Part shown: positions 43,226 to 52,104 of the stretch, one piece after another
Layout of the letters: every line of letters starts with the position of its first letter
How positions within the stretch are numbered: the stretch's first letter is position 1
Assembly: GCF_947495625.1 (NCBI RefSeq)
Contig: NZ_CANLZW010000006.1
Span: 62,001 to 126,000, forward strand
DNA: 64,000 bases
From: an uncultured Cocleimonas sp.
GTDB lineage: Bacteria > Pseudomonadota > Gammaproteobacteria > Thiotrichales > Thiotrichaceae
Direction of reading: 5' to 3'
Notes under the pieces: model-generated
Told to the model about the DNA's origin: nothing
Databases searched by the model: none
What the model saw: only the letters and a program-made list of their open reading frames with translations
Made by a program: the position numbers and the translations under genes

Positions 43226-44329
43226 TTAGCTTCTTGAGTGGCCAGTATTGAGTTTCTGTTCGATGTGTACGCTGATGCGTGACATTGTGTAACAGAAAAC
43301 CCAGAACACGAACGCTACAAACACATAACCTTCTATGTGATGACCGCCGAGCCAATTTGAATTTTGCAATGCTGCTTGAATAGTACTTAGTATCTCAAAC
43401 AATCCGATGATCAATACCAAGGTTGTGTCTTTGAATAGAGCAATAAAGGTATTCACGATATTAGGAATCGAAATCTTTAGAGCTTGTGGTAACACAATCA
43501 GGCGCATGGTTTTCCAGTAGCCTAAACCAAGTGAGTTGGCTGCTTCAACCTGTCCTTTTGGAATCGCTTGTAAGCCACCACGAATAACTTCTGCCATATA
43601 TGCTGATTGGAAAAGTGTAATTGCGATGAAAGCACGCATTAACTTATCTAATTGAACGCCAGCAGGAAAAAATAGAGGTAGCATTACAGAACCCATAAAG
43701 AGGATCGTAATTAACGGAACACCACGAAATAACTCAATCGACGAAATACAGACAACTTTCACAAATGGCATTTGAGATTGACGACCAAGTGCCCAAATGA
43801 TGCCGATAGGTAGTGACATTAAGATGCCAGCAAATGCGAGAAGGATGTTAAGTGAGAACCCGCCCCATTTATCAGTACTTACTGTTTCTAATCCTAGACC
43901 GCCATACATTAGCCATATAGAGATTAAAGGGTAAACTAATAGGCTAACCCAGCCTACGCGTCGACGTAAGTGCTGAGGCAGGAAGAATTGCATGACAACA
44001 ACTGCAACTAATCCGATTAAAGCTAGATTAACTCGCCAGCGAAGTTCCTCAGGGTAAGATCCATAAAGTAACTGACCAGACCATTGTTTAATGAAAATCC
44101 AACATGCGCCAGATTTAGTGCATTCGTCTTGTGTTGTTCCAACCCAATTAGCACTAATGAAAGCCCAATCTAATACAGGTGGAATAAATCGAATAATGAT
44201 GTAAGCAAAAAATACTGTTAATAAAGTATTTACTGGTGATGAAAATAAACTTTCCTTCATCCATGCAATTGGACCAATTGCACTTGAAGGCGGTTTTCTT
44301 GCTTCTATTGGTGTAAATGTATTATCCAT
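43226..44329 (-). CDS. aapM: General L-amino-acid ABC transporter permease AapM
   Basis: The 367-residue permease is long, as is usual for AapM, with an extended periplasmic/TM N-terminus (including GTTQDECTKSGACWIFIKQW) and a C-terminal MetI-like domain whose EAA loop reads GQVEAANSLGLGYWKTMRLI. It pairs with AapQ and is followed 21 bp later by aapP. Confidence 0.94.
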   Translation of the reverse strand: MDNTFTPIEARKPPSSAIGPIAWMKESLFSSPVNTLLTVFFAYIIIRFIPPVLDWAFISANWVGTTQDECTKSGACWIFIKQWSGQLLYGSYPEELRWRVNLALIGLVAVVVMQFFLPQHLRRRVGWVSLLVYPLISIWLMYGGLGLETVSTDKWGGFSLNILLAFAGILMSLPIGIIWALGRQSQMPFVKVVCISSIELFRGVPLITILFMGSVMLPLFFPAGVQLDKLMRAFIAITLFQSAYMAEVIRGGLQAIPKGQVEAANSLGLGYWKTMRLIVLPQALKISIPNIVNTFIALFKDTTLVLIIGLFEILSTIQAALQNSNWLGGHHIEGYVFVAFVFWVFCYTMSRISVHIEQKLNTGHSRS

Positions 44330-44341
44330 AGCAATAGCCTC

Positions 44342-45535
44342 CTAGCGCTCAACGAGTTTAATACGAGCGTTATACCAATTCATAAACATGGATAACGTTA
44401 AGTTAATTAATAGATAGACCATCATCGTCATAAATACGATTTCCACAGCCTGTCCAACCTGATTTAGTGTCGAGCCCATAAATACCGCAACTAAATCTGG
44501 GTAACCGATTGCCATTGCTAGCGATGAGTTCTTAATCAAGTTTTGGTACTGACTGTTAAGTGGAGGTACGATAACGCGAAGTGCCTGTGGAATTGTTACA
44601 AAGCGTAATACCTTCGCATGAGGTAAACCTAGTGCAGCAGCAGCCTCTACTTGACCGTGTGATACGGACTGAACACCCGCACGAACGGCTTCTGCGATAA
44701 ATGCTGCAGTGTATACAGACAAAGCAACCGTTAAAGCAACAAGTTCAGGGATCAACGTCATACCACCTTTAAAGCCGAAGCCTTCCAGTTTCGGTACTTC
44801 AACAGATGCTGGTGAACCCGCAATTAAGAAAGTGAGTAAAGGTAAGCCAATTATCAATCCTAACGTTGCCCAAAGAGTTGGAAAGGGTTGTCCTGTATTT
44901 TCTTGACGTTTTCTGGCCCAGCGGCTTAAAAAGAAGGCGCCTGCAATGGCCGCTAATAAGGCGTAAAACACAATGCTAGCACCATCAGACCACACTATCT
45001 TCGGAACTGATAAGCCTCGTACATTAACAAATATCGAATCTGCAACAGAGATACTGTCGCGGACGCCCGGTAAAGTTGCTAGTACCGCAAAATACCAAAA
45101 GAATATTTGTAGTAAAAGAGGGATGTTACGAAACGTTTCTACAAAAACTGTCGCAACTTTAGCGACTAGCCAGTTAGATGATAAACGAGAAACACCAACC
45201 AGGAAGCCCAGCAAGGTCGCAAACACAATACTAATGGCCGAGACCAAAAGAGTATTTAATAACCCGACAAAAAAGGTTCTTCCATATGAGTCAGTGGCTT
45301 CAAAAGGTATCAGTGATAATAATATATCAAAGCCTGCAGGCTGGCTCATGAAACCAAAACCTGTACGGATGCCTCTAGCCTCCATATTAGTCATGGTGTT
45401 GTTGTAGATGGTGTAGAAAAAATACGCGAGTCCCAAAAATACGATTACCTGAAATATTACTGATCGTACTTCTGCACGATTGTAAAAAGCGGCCTTGGGA
45501 GTTGCGGAAGAGTTTTTGGATTTGTTAGTTTGCAT
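44342..45535 (-). CDS. aapQ: General L-amino-acid ABC transporter permease AapQ
   Basis: The 397-residue permease has the HisM-family fold with TM segments from about residue 25 on, EAVRAGVQSVSHGQVEAAAA as the EAA-loop region near 290 and LIKNSSLAMAIGYPDL. The gene order J-Q-M-P and the proteins' sizes match the Rhizobium Aap system, which imports many L-amino acids. It lies 12 bp upstream of aapM. Confidence 0.95.
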   Translation of the reverse strand: MQTNKSKNSSATPKAAFYNRAEVRSVIFQVIVFLGLAYFFYTIYNNTMTNMEARGIRTGFGFMSQPAGFDILLSLIPFEATDSYGRTFFVGLLNTLLVSAISIVFATLLGFLVGVSRLSSNWLVAKVATVFVETFRNIPLLLQIFFWYFAVLATLPGVRDSISVADSIFVNVRGLSVPKIVWSDGASIVFYALLAAIAGAFFLSRWARKRQENTGQPFPTLWATLGLIIGLPLLTFLIAGSPASVEVPKLEGFGFKGGMTLIPELVALTVALSVYTAAFIAEAVRAGVQSVSHGQVEAAAALGLPHAKVLRFVTIPQALRVIVPPLNSQYQNLIKNSSLAMAIGYPDLVAVFMGSTLNQVGQAVEIVFMTMMVYLLINLTLSMFMNWYNARIKLVER

Positions 45536-45659
45536 ATATTTAAACTATCGTTGATTAACTCATTTGTGCGCTCTGAAAGAATTAAGCGAACAGAATTTTA
45601 AGGAAAAAATAGCTGGCAAAACTAAGGGGTCAGAAGACCCCTTAATCTAGCATTTGCAA

Positions 45660-46670
45660 TTATCGCATTGCTGGAGAGTAAAGGATTCCGCCTTTGTTCC
45701 ACTGAGCGTTTAAGCCACGTGAAATTTTAAGTGCTGAGCCCATGCCCACATTACGCTCGAAAGACTCAGAGTAGTTACCAACTTGCTTGATAATCTGATG
45801 AGCCCAATCAGCGCTAAGGCCTAGTTTTTCACCTAAATCGCCTTCAGATCCTAAAAGACGTTTTTGACCAGGCTTACCAGATTTAGCCATTTCGTCTGCA
45901 TTTGCAGATGTAACGCCTTGGAATTCACCTTCGATCATTGCATTAAGTGACCACTTTACGATGTTGAACCATTTGTCATCGCCTTGGCGTACAACAGGTC
46001 CTAGTGGCTCTTTAGAGATAACTTCTGGTAATACTACTGCACCTTCAGGATCTTTAAGGCCAATACGTAGAGAGTAAAGTTGTGATTGGTCAGAAACTAA
46101 GAAGTCACAACGACCTGATTCAAAACCAGAGCGAGTCTGATCAGAAGTTTCAAAAGTTACAACTTTGTACTTCATGTTGTTTTCACGGAAGTAATCAGCA
46201 ATTGCTAATTCTGTAGAAGTACCAGCCTGGATACATGCTGCAGCACCATCTAGCTTAAGTGCGCTATCAATACCTAACTTCTTGTTAACCATGAAGCCAG
46301 CACCATCATAATAAACTACTCCAGCAAAGTTCAGGCCAAGTGATGTATCACGTGTAGCAGTCCAGGTAGTGTTACGAGATAAGATATCGATCTCGCCAGA
46401 CTGAAGTGCTGTGAAACGCTCTTTAGCCGTTAATGGCTTGTAGCTAACTTTTGAAGCATCACCTAAAACAGCTGCTGCAACTCCGCGACAAACGTCTACG
46501 TCTAGTCCGCTCCAGTTACCTTTTTCATCTTTTTGAGAAAAGCCAGCTAGGCCAGTACTAACGCCACACTTTAGCATTCCTGCTTTTTTAACATCTTCTA
46601 GTGTGTCAGCTTGTACATTTGTGCTAAAAATAGCAGCAGTTACAAGACCGAATAAAACGCTTTTTTTCAT
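45660..46670 (-). CDS. aapJ: Amino-acid ABC transporter substrate-binding protein AapJ
   Basis: I chose the ATG at 46670 because the sequence just upstream, GAGG, makes a ribosome site and the product then has a clean signal peptide (MKKSVLFGLVTAAIFSTNVQ, cut before ADTLED). The 336-residue mature fold shows GVSTGLAGFSQKDEKGNWSG, NTTWTATRDTSLGLNFAG and CDFLVSDQSQLYSLR. It binds amino acids in the periplasm for AapQMP. The 124-bp gap to aapQ allows higher expression of this subunit. Confidence 0.95.
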   Translation of the reverse strand: MKKSVLFGLVTAAIFSTNVQADTLEDVKKAGMLKCGVSTGLAGFSQKDEKGNWSGLDVDVCRGVAAAVLGDASKVSYKPLTAKERFTALQSGEIDILSRNTTWTATRDTSLGLNFAGVVYYDGAGFMVNKKLGIDSALKLDGAAACIQAGTSTELAIADYFRENNMKYKVVTFETSDQTRSGFESGRCDFLVSDQSQLYSLRIGLKDPEGAVVLPEVISKEPLGPVVRQGDDKWFNIVKWSLNAMIEGEFQGVTSANADEMAKSGKPGQKRLLGSEGDLGEKLGLSADWAHQIIKQVGNYSESFERNVGMGSALKISRGLNAQWNKGGILYSPAMR

Positions 46671-46721
46671 GGTATACCTCATTAATTGTGTAGGGGGTTA
46701 AAATGCCGCGCAAAAATAAAG

Positions 46722-46749
46722 ATTGGAATTGTCATATAGCAATTCCAAT
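46722..46749. promoter_or_regulatory. Perfect 10-bp inverted repeat upstream of aapJ
   Basis: ATTGGAATTG-TCATATAG-CAATTCCAAT lies 51-79 bp before the aapJ start. Its size suits a dimeric regulator's operator, or a leader hairpin. It does not resemble an NtrC site. Confidence 0.5.
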
Positions 46750-46991
46750 ACCTAGTATTAATTATTCGCACGAATGCATCTTACACAGAGTAAAGACTAT
46801 TTTTCAAGCTTTGTCAGGTTTATTTTTATTCTTTATAAAACAGTATATTAGTATGTACTTATGGCGCTTTTGAAGCAGTTCATATAACTAAGTAAAATTA
46901 CTTAATTTTATTGATATAAAGAGCCTTAAATAATAAAAATTGAACACTTTGTCGATTTGATAGCTCTTAATAGTTGACGCGAGTTGAAGTT

Positions 46992-47020
46992 TTGTTTTTG
47001 ACGTTTAAATTACGTATACT
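46992..47020 (+). promoter_or_regulatory. Candidate sigma-70 promoter for the ZapB-like/zapA pair
   Basis: TTGTTT at 46992-46997 and TATACT at 47015-47020 are separated by 17 bp, giving a good spacing and -10 box. It lies about 60 bp before the ATG at 47082. Confidence 0.4.
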
Positions 47021-47081
47021 CAAACTCTTTCATTTCTTAGGCATTTTTAAAGCCAACTTTCATTCAGGATTTAATGTAATT

Positions 47082-47321
47082 ATGAATAGGACATCCAATG
47101 ATGAGCAGCCTTCTATTAATACTAAAATAGATAAATTAGAAAATTCAGTAAAAGAATTGTTGGCATATTGTCAAAAACTCTCAGAAGAGAACGATGCCTT
47201 TAAGTTTAATAATCAGCAATTAATGCTGGAAAGATCAGAGCTACAGGCTAAAAACGACAAAGTAAGAGGTCAGGTAGAAGCCATGATGGAAAGACTAAAA
47301 GCAATGGATAAGGCATCCTAA
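47082..47321 (+). CDS. TIGR02449-family small coiled-coil protein (ZapB-like)
   Basis: From the ATG at 47082 it is 79 residues, mostly one long coiled coil (KIDKLENSVKELLAYCQKLS, LMLERSELQAKNDKVRGQVE). The family is found just upstream of zapA in many gammaproteobacteria and is thought to be a ZapA/FtsZ-associated division factor like ZapB. It sits 25 bp before zapA. Confidence 0.85.
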   Translation: MNRTSNDEQPSINTKIDKLENSVKELLAYCQKLSEENDAFKFNNQQLMLERSELQAKNDKVRGQVEAMMERLKAMDKAS

Positions 47322-47346
47322 GTATATAAAGGAAATAGGGGAAGCA

Positions 47347-47652
47347 ATGATGAGCAGAGAAACAATACCCGTAACAGTTAGAATTCAGGAAAAGGAATAT
47401 AAAATATCTTGCCCAGAAGGCGAACATGAATCTCTATTAATTTCGGCAAGAAGCGTTAATGAAAATATGCAGAAAGTCAGAGAAGGCGGTAAAGCCTTAA
47501 GCGCTGATAGAGTTGCGGTAATGGCTGCCATTAATATCGCTCATGATTTAATAAAATCAAATAGAGAGCCGAAAGTTGATGTTGCAGTTTCAGATAGAAT
47601 CGATGTGCTACAGCAATCAATAGACCGAGTTTTACAATCTTCAAAACTATAA
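47347..47652 (+). CDS. zapA: Cell-division protein ZapA
   Basis: The 101-residue protein has the ZapA N-domain (PVTVRIQEKEYKISCPEGEH, LLISARSVNENMQKVR) and a helix with DRVAVMAAINIAHDLI. It bundles FtsZ filaments at the Z-ring. In many gammaproteobacteria 6S RNA follows zapA; only 64 bp separate it from the next gene here, so there is no room. Confidence 0.95.
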   Translation: MMSRETIPVTVRIQEKEYKISCPEGEHESLLISARSVNENMQKVREGGKALSADRVAVMAAINIAHDLIKSNREPKVDVAVSDRIDVLQQSIDRVLQSSKL

Positions 47653-47716
47653 TTTATAATCTTATTAGATACACTTAATTATATTAACCAATCTCAAACA
47701 TCTATCAGGTCTTTGC

Positions 47717-49225
47717 ATGTCTAAGAAAACTAATATTAGAATTTTTTCATTACTTTCAACGTTGCCAGTGCTTTTTGTATCGAGCCAGTTATTAGCAAAA
47801 CCTTGGTTGGATGCTGGAGATATGAAGCTAAGGCACGAGCTGCAATTGCTATCTGATGCACGTTTATTAGACTCACCATTAACCACATGGCCACTAGCTG
47901 CAAAAGATATACATGAGAACCTTAAAGAGCCTGTAAAAGATTCTCCTCTTTTGCCGGCACTGAGAGAGGCTTATGAAAATGTTAAGCAACGATTGAAAGA
48001 AGAAGATTACAATTCTAATTTTAAAGTAACAGGCAGTGCTCAATCTAAAGAGTTACTCATTAGAGATTTTTCTGGAGAAGGCAGAGAAAATTATTCTTTG
48101 TCATATGATGGTGAATGGGGAAACCCTTTTATTGATCTCCGTTTAAAAGCTACGGTAGCTGACAACACAGATCATCCAGACGATAGTGCTTTTAGGTTGG
48201 ATGAGTCATATATAGCAAGTGACCTAGGTAATTGGAAAGTTACAGTAGGAAAGCAGTCACGATACTGGGGGCCAGGATGGGATGGATCATTAATTCTATC
48301 CAATAATGCCCGACCTATACCTAGTATTTCAATTGAGAATGTTTTATCAAAGCCTGATGCAGATGACTTTTTTCTGTTGAGATGGCTGGGTACTAGTAAG
48401 CTACATAATTTTATTGGCATCTTAGAATCAGATCGTGGAATACCAGATACCAAACTAATTGGTACACGCTTTACTTTTCGACCTTATAGGCCTTTAGAAA
48501 TAGGTTTGCATAGAACAATACAATGGGGTGGAGAGGGACAAGATGAGAGTTTCTCTGATTTCACTAAAACGTTCTTTAGTTTAAGAGTTGATGAGCAAGA
48601 TGGGGCACTTGGAACTGTAAGAGGAAATCAAATAGCTGGATTGGATTTTAGATGGAAACTACCTGTTGGAGGCACTAGCAAGCACTATTCGGTTTATGGT
48701 CAATACATTGGAGAAGATCGTGTAGACGGTTCCATTTTACTTGGTGATGAAATATTTATGCTAGGTGGCTCAGTTGCAGGTTATTCTGAAAAATTGAAAG
48801 GCTCATGGAGAGCATATTTAGAAGCGACTGATACTAGTGCGGGTAGTTATAAAGGCAGAGACAGAAATAATATTGTTTATAATCACAGTAGTTATACCGA
48901 CGGTTATCGCTATCTAGATGTATCAATGGGGCATGGAATTGATTCAGATAGTCAAATGGTAAGTGCGGGTTTAATTCTTAATCAGAATAATGGGAATTTT
49001 TGGCGAGGCTGGGTTAAGCACGCAAAATTAAATGAAGATGGCGTGGGAAATAATCCAATAGCACCAAATGGAAAGAAGTGGTCAGCGGTTGGTTTAAGTT
49101 TGGAGAAAGAGCTTAATATCGATACTAAAATAAACGTTGGTGTGCAGCTGATATCTGAAAAAGAAAATTTAAGTAAAAGAGAAAATGATGTAGCAGTATC
49201 GTTTGGGTTTACTAAATCTTTTTAA
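47717..49225 (+). CDS. wzi: Capsule assembly protein Wzi family outer-membrane barrel
   Basis: The 502-residue protein has a signal peptide ending near SQLLAKPWLDAGD and a beta-barrel body with alternating strands. Family segments include DMKLRHELQLLSD, VTVGKQSRYWGPGWDGSLIL, RPIPSISIEN and a C-terminal aromatic end FGFTKSF. Wzi binds capsule at the outer surface. It is convergent with the wza-wzb-wzc operon, supporting a capsule or exopolysaccharide role. Confidence 0.92.
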   Translation: MSKKTNIRIFSLLSTLPVLFVSSQLLAKPWLDAGDMKLRHELQLLSDARLLDSPLTTWPLAAKDIHENLKEPVKDSPLLPALREAYENVKQRLKEEDYNSNFKVTGSAQSKELLIRDFSGEGRENYSLSYDGEWGNPFIDLRLKATVADNTDHPDDSAFRLDESYIASDLGNWKVTVGKQSRYWGPGWDGSLILSNNARPIPSISIENVLSKPDADDFFLLRWLGTSKLHNFIGILESDRGIPDTKLIGTRFTFRPYRPLEIGLHRTIQWGGEGQDESFSDFTKTFFSLRVDEQDGALGTVRGNQIAGLDFRWKLPVGGTSKHYSVYGQYIGEDRVDGSILLGDEIFMLGGSVAGYSEKLKGSWRAYLEATDTSAGSYKGRDRNNIVYNHSSYTDGYRYLDVSMGHGIDSDSQMVSAGLILNQNNGNFWRGWVKHAKLNEDGVGNNPIAPNGKKWSAVGLSLEKELNIDTKINVGVQLISEKENLSKRENDVAVSFGFTKSF

Positions 49226-49320
49226 AATTTAAATGGCTTAAAAGTTAGAGTGATTCATTTTTAAGCTTTATCTTTTTGAGCTATACGCATCTTCATTATC
49301 AAAATTAAAATATCAGTTTA

Positions 49321-49368
49321 TATATCCTAATTTACTCAATCACGTGTGATCAAGTAAATTAGGATATA
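49321..49368. repeat. 48-bp near-perfect inverted repeat between wzi and wzc
   Basis: Arms of 23 bp (starting TATATCCTAATTTACT and ending AGTAAATTAGGATATA) differ at only two paired positions around a central GT. It lies in the convergent region, 95 bp after wzi and 43 bp after wzc, without an adjacent T-run. It could be a terminator-like hairpin or a protein-binding palindrome. Confidence 0.85.
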
Positions 49369-49410
49369 ACCAAAAAAGTAATAGCTACAACAAGATTAAT
49401 TACTATCAAT

Positions 49411-51609
49411 CTAATCGGATTGATAGTCTCCGTAATAAGAGTGATAGCCATAGCTGCTCTTCTTAGCATCATAGCCATTAAATATAAACCCTTTGGTCTC
49501 AATGCCGGTATTGGTTAATCGTTTAACGGCATGCTCTATTTCTTTCATAGAGTGCATATCTTGGCGTACTACCATAAACACTACTCCTGATAAGCTGCCT
49601 ACGATAGTAGGGTCAGTTACCGCATGGATCGGTGGTGTATCTATTAAAATCAAGTCATAGCGACTTGAAAGTTCTGTGAGCAAGCTTTCAAAGTTTTTGT
49701 GCATCAGGAGTTCAGAAGGGTTAGGGGGTGTCTGACCTCTGGTTATTACATCAAAGCTATTTCCATTGCATTTAGACTCATGTATGGCTTCTTCTAATGT
49801 ACACTTCTCACTGATCAAGTCAGATAAGCCAGGAGTGATAGGAACATTGACTAAATTATGCAAATAGCCTTTTCTCATGTCAGCATCGATTAGTAAAACA
49901 CGCTGATCGCTTCCTGATATAACAGCAGCTAGGTTGGATGAGATAAAAGACTTTCCAATTCCAGGCGATGGACCTGTAATCATGACTATATTGTTTTTAG
50001 CTTCTAGTAATGCAAAATGAAGGCTTGTTCTTAGACTTCTGAGGCTCTCGATCGCAGGATCATTGTTATCTTCATTTGCGAGTAATGATTTTTGTTTTTG
50101 TTTCTTTTTCTTCAATCCGCCAGTTAATTTAACTCCTTTTGATAAAGGTATAGTTGCATAAACAGGCAAACCAATTTGTTCTTCTAGTTTCTCAGGATTG
50201 TTAACTTTGTGGTATAACGCTTTTTTCAAGAATACGATTAAGATTCCTAGCATGAGACCAAGTAATGAGCCTAGAGCTAAAATTAATGCTTTCTTTGGCT
50301 TTACTGGTCTTTCATTAACTGCTGCAGTATCAAGAATATAAACATTACCTACATTACTAGCCTTAGCAATTTGAAACTCTTGAATCTTATTCAATAAATC
50401 AACATAGATTGTATTAGCTACTTTATAGTCACCTTCTAGCTTAAGAAGTTGTTGCTGGGTTTCTGGAAGCTCACTAATTTTAGAAAGGGTTTCATTTCGT
50501 CTTTTATTTAACTTGGTTTCTTGTGATACAAGAGATGTCAGGGTGGGGTGATTGGAAGTGTATTTTAAGTTTAGCTGATCTCTTCTTAGGGATAATTGTT
50601 GGAGCTGAGTGTCGATATCGGCGACTACTTTTAATATCGTCTGAGTTTCCATTGACATATCGGCAGTACGATTATTCGTTCTATATTCTTTTAACGCTGC
50701 TTCAGCCGCTTCTGAGCGTTCTTTGACCGGTTTAATTTGCTCATTCAGAAATTTAAGCGCATTGCTCGCTTCTTCAGAACTGCGTGATTTATTTTGCAAT
50801 AAATAAGAATTAGCAACATTGTTTAAAATATCTAAAATTTGATCTTGATTTTCACCTTCTAGTGCAAGGTTGATAATCCCTGTTTTTTTACCTTGTTCAG
50901 ATGCCCCTAATTTTTTCTGTAATTCTACAATAGCCTGGTAATTGCTTAATTTTTTAATCGTAAATTCTTTGCCATCGCCAGCATTTAGTTCCTGAATATT
51001 AATTTCTAATAAGCCATCAGAAGTAGACTTAAGTTCGTCGACTTTCCCCGTTAAAAGAAGCTTATCATCATGATACAAGCTATATTTTCCACCTTCATGG
51101 CTAATTAATGTCAACGTTTCATTAATGTAGCTTTTCCCAACCTCAAGGCGATTTACTTTTATGTTTTCATAGGCCCATGAATAAGTGTTTAGCCATGAAA
51201 TATTAAACGGTATAAAATTGACGTTATCTTCTTTGACGAAGCGTTTACTTAAATTGCTAAATAATGGGATTTTATTAGGGGTGGCGATAATATCTAGCTT
51301 TAAATCACTTACCGCTTTTCCTATAATTTTTCTGGATTTTAGTATTTGTAACTCAGTCCCGGCAGAGGCACTGTCACCACCGAGTCCTGCTATTTCCTCA
51401 ATTCCTGGTATTCCTGCTTTTTCAGCTTCTATTTGTAATAATGAATCAGCTCTATATATAGGTGCTTTCCCAAAAGCGTAGATACTTGCTAATAATAATG
51501 AAGCAAACATCAAAGTAAAAATTAACCACTTTCCATCTAGTAGAGTAGCTAGTAATTCTCTTAGATCTATTTCGTCATCATCAGTATGTTGTTGATTTGT
51601 AGTGCTCAT
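49411..51609 (-). CDS. wzc: Polysaccharide co-polymerase/tyrosine autokinase Wzc
   Basis: The 732-residue protein has two transmembrane helices (about 32-50 and 440-460) around a Wzz-type periplasmic domain with coiled coils. A cytoplasmic BY-kinase domain follows: Walker A GPSPGIGKSFISSN near 545, A' LLIDADMRKG and Walker B LILIDTPPIHAV. The C-terminus has a Tyr cluster (KKSSYGYHSYYGDYQSD) for autophosphorylation. It controls chain length and export with Wza, and is reversed by Wzb encoded just upstream. Confidence 0.96.
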   Translation of the reverse strand: MSTTNQQHTDDDEIDLRELLATLLDGKWLIFTLMFASLLLASIYAFGKAPIYRADSLLQIEAEKAGIPGIEEIAGLGGDSASAGTELQILKSRKIIGKAVSDLKLDIIATPNKIPLFSNLSKRFVKEDNVNFIPFNISWLNTYSWAYENIKVNRLEVGKSYINETLTLISHEGGKYSLYHDDKLLLTGKVDELKSTSDGLLEINIQELNAGDGKEFTIKKLSNYQAIVELQKKLGASEQGKKTGIINLALEGENQDQILDILNNVANSYLLQNKSRSSEEASNALKFLNEQIKPVKERSEAAEAALKEYRTNNRTADMSMETQTILKVVADIDTQLQQLSLRRDQLNLKYTSNHPTLTSLVSQETKLNKRRNETLSKISELPETQQQLLKLEGDYKVANTIYVDLLNKIQEFQIAKASNVGNVYILDTAAVNERPVKPKKALILALGSLLGLMLGILIVFLKKALYHKVNNPEKLEEQIGLPVYATIPLSKGVKLTGGLKKKKQKQKSLLANEDNNDPAIESLRSLRTSLHFALLEAKNNIVMITGPSPGIGKSFISSNLAAVISGSDQRVLLIDADMRKGYLHNLVNVPITPGLSDLISEKCTLEEAIHESKCNGNSFDVITRGQTPPNPSELLMHKNFESLLTELSSRYDLILIDTPPIHAVTDPTIVGSLSGVVFMVVRQDMHSMKEIEHAVKRLTNTGIETKGFIFNGYDAKKSSYGYHSYYGDYQSD

Positions 51610-51664
51610 TTAATATGTATGTTCTCAGTCATCTTTAAATAGGAATTAATAAACATTCTTAGGT

Positions 51665-52096
51665 TCAATTCCACAGTTTTTCTTGCCAGGCTTCTAGGCC
51701 TTTATTTATTAAACGATAAGATTCCTGGAATGCTTCAAAATCTTTTTTATAGGGATCAGGGATTTGTTCATTGTTTTGCCACTTTCCAATCAAATGGACT
51801 TTGCCGCGCGACTCAGGAAATTGAGAGATGATACTTTGAACATGTTTGTCTTCCATAGTCAATATAATGTCAGCGTTCTTTACCAGAACGCTGTTAATTT
51901 GTTGTGCTACATGATCAAAATCGATATTGATTTCCGACAGGATTTTCATCGTGCTGGGGTCTGCAGGTTTACCTGACAGAGCCCCCAAGCCAGATGAATA
52001 TACTTTTAATTCAGGTATGTTGTGTTGCAAAATAGCCTCTGCCATGGGGCTACGGCATATATTACCTATGCATACCATCATTACATTATTAAACAT
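51665..52096 (-). CDS. wzb: Low-molecular-weight protein tyrosine phosphatase Wzb
   Basis: The 143-residue enzyme has the P-loop CIGNICRSPMAEAIL at about residue 9 (C-x5-R) and the DPYKKDFEAFQESY acid loop near 115. It removes phosphate from the Wzc Tyr cluster. It lies between wza (8 bp) and wzc (55 bp) in the usual a-b-c order. Confidence 0.95.
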   Translation of the reverse strand: MFNNVMMVCIGNICRSPMAEAILQHNIPELKVYSSGLGALSGKPADPSTMKILSEINIDFDHVAQQINSVLVKNADIILTMEDKHVQSIISQFPESRGKVHLIGKWQNNEQIPDPYKKDFEAFQESYRLINKGLEAWQEKLWN

Positions 52097-52104
52097 AATT
52101 TGTA

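Larger units (their letters stand above)
46671..47081. other. Divergent regulatory region between aapJ and the ZapB-like gene
   Basis: No convincing gene is present; the in-frame extension of the ZapB-like ORF to 46974 lacks family features. The region holds a 28-bp palindrome near aapJ and a candidate promoter at 46992-47020, described separately. Confidence 0.6.

Noticed and set aside
46974-47081. N-terminal extension of the ZapB-like protein
   Set aside because: The family starts at the coiled coil, and the candidate promoter lies inside the extension.
47653-47716. 6S RNA gene after zapA
   Set aside because: The gap is only 64 bp and the next ORF starts at once.
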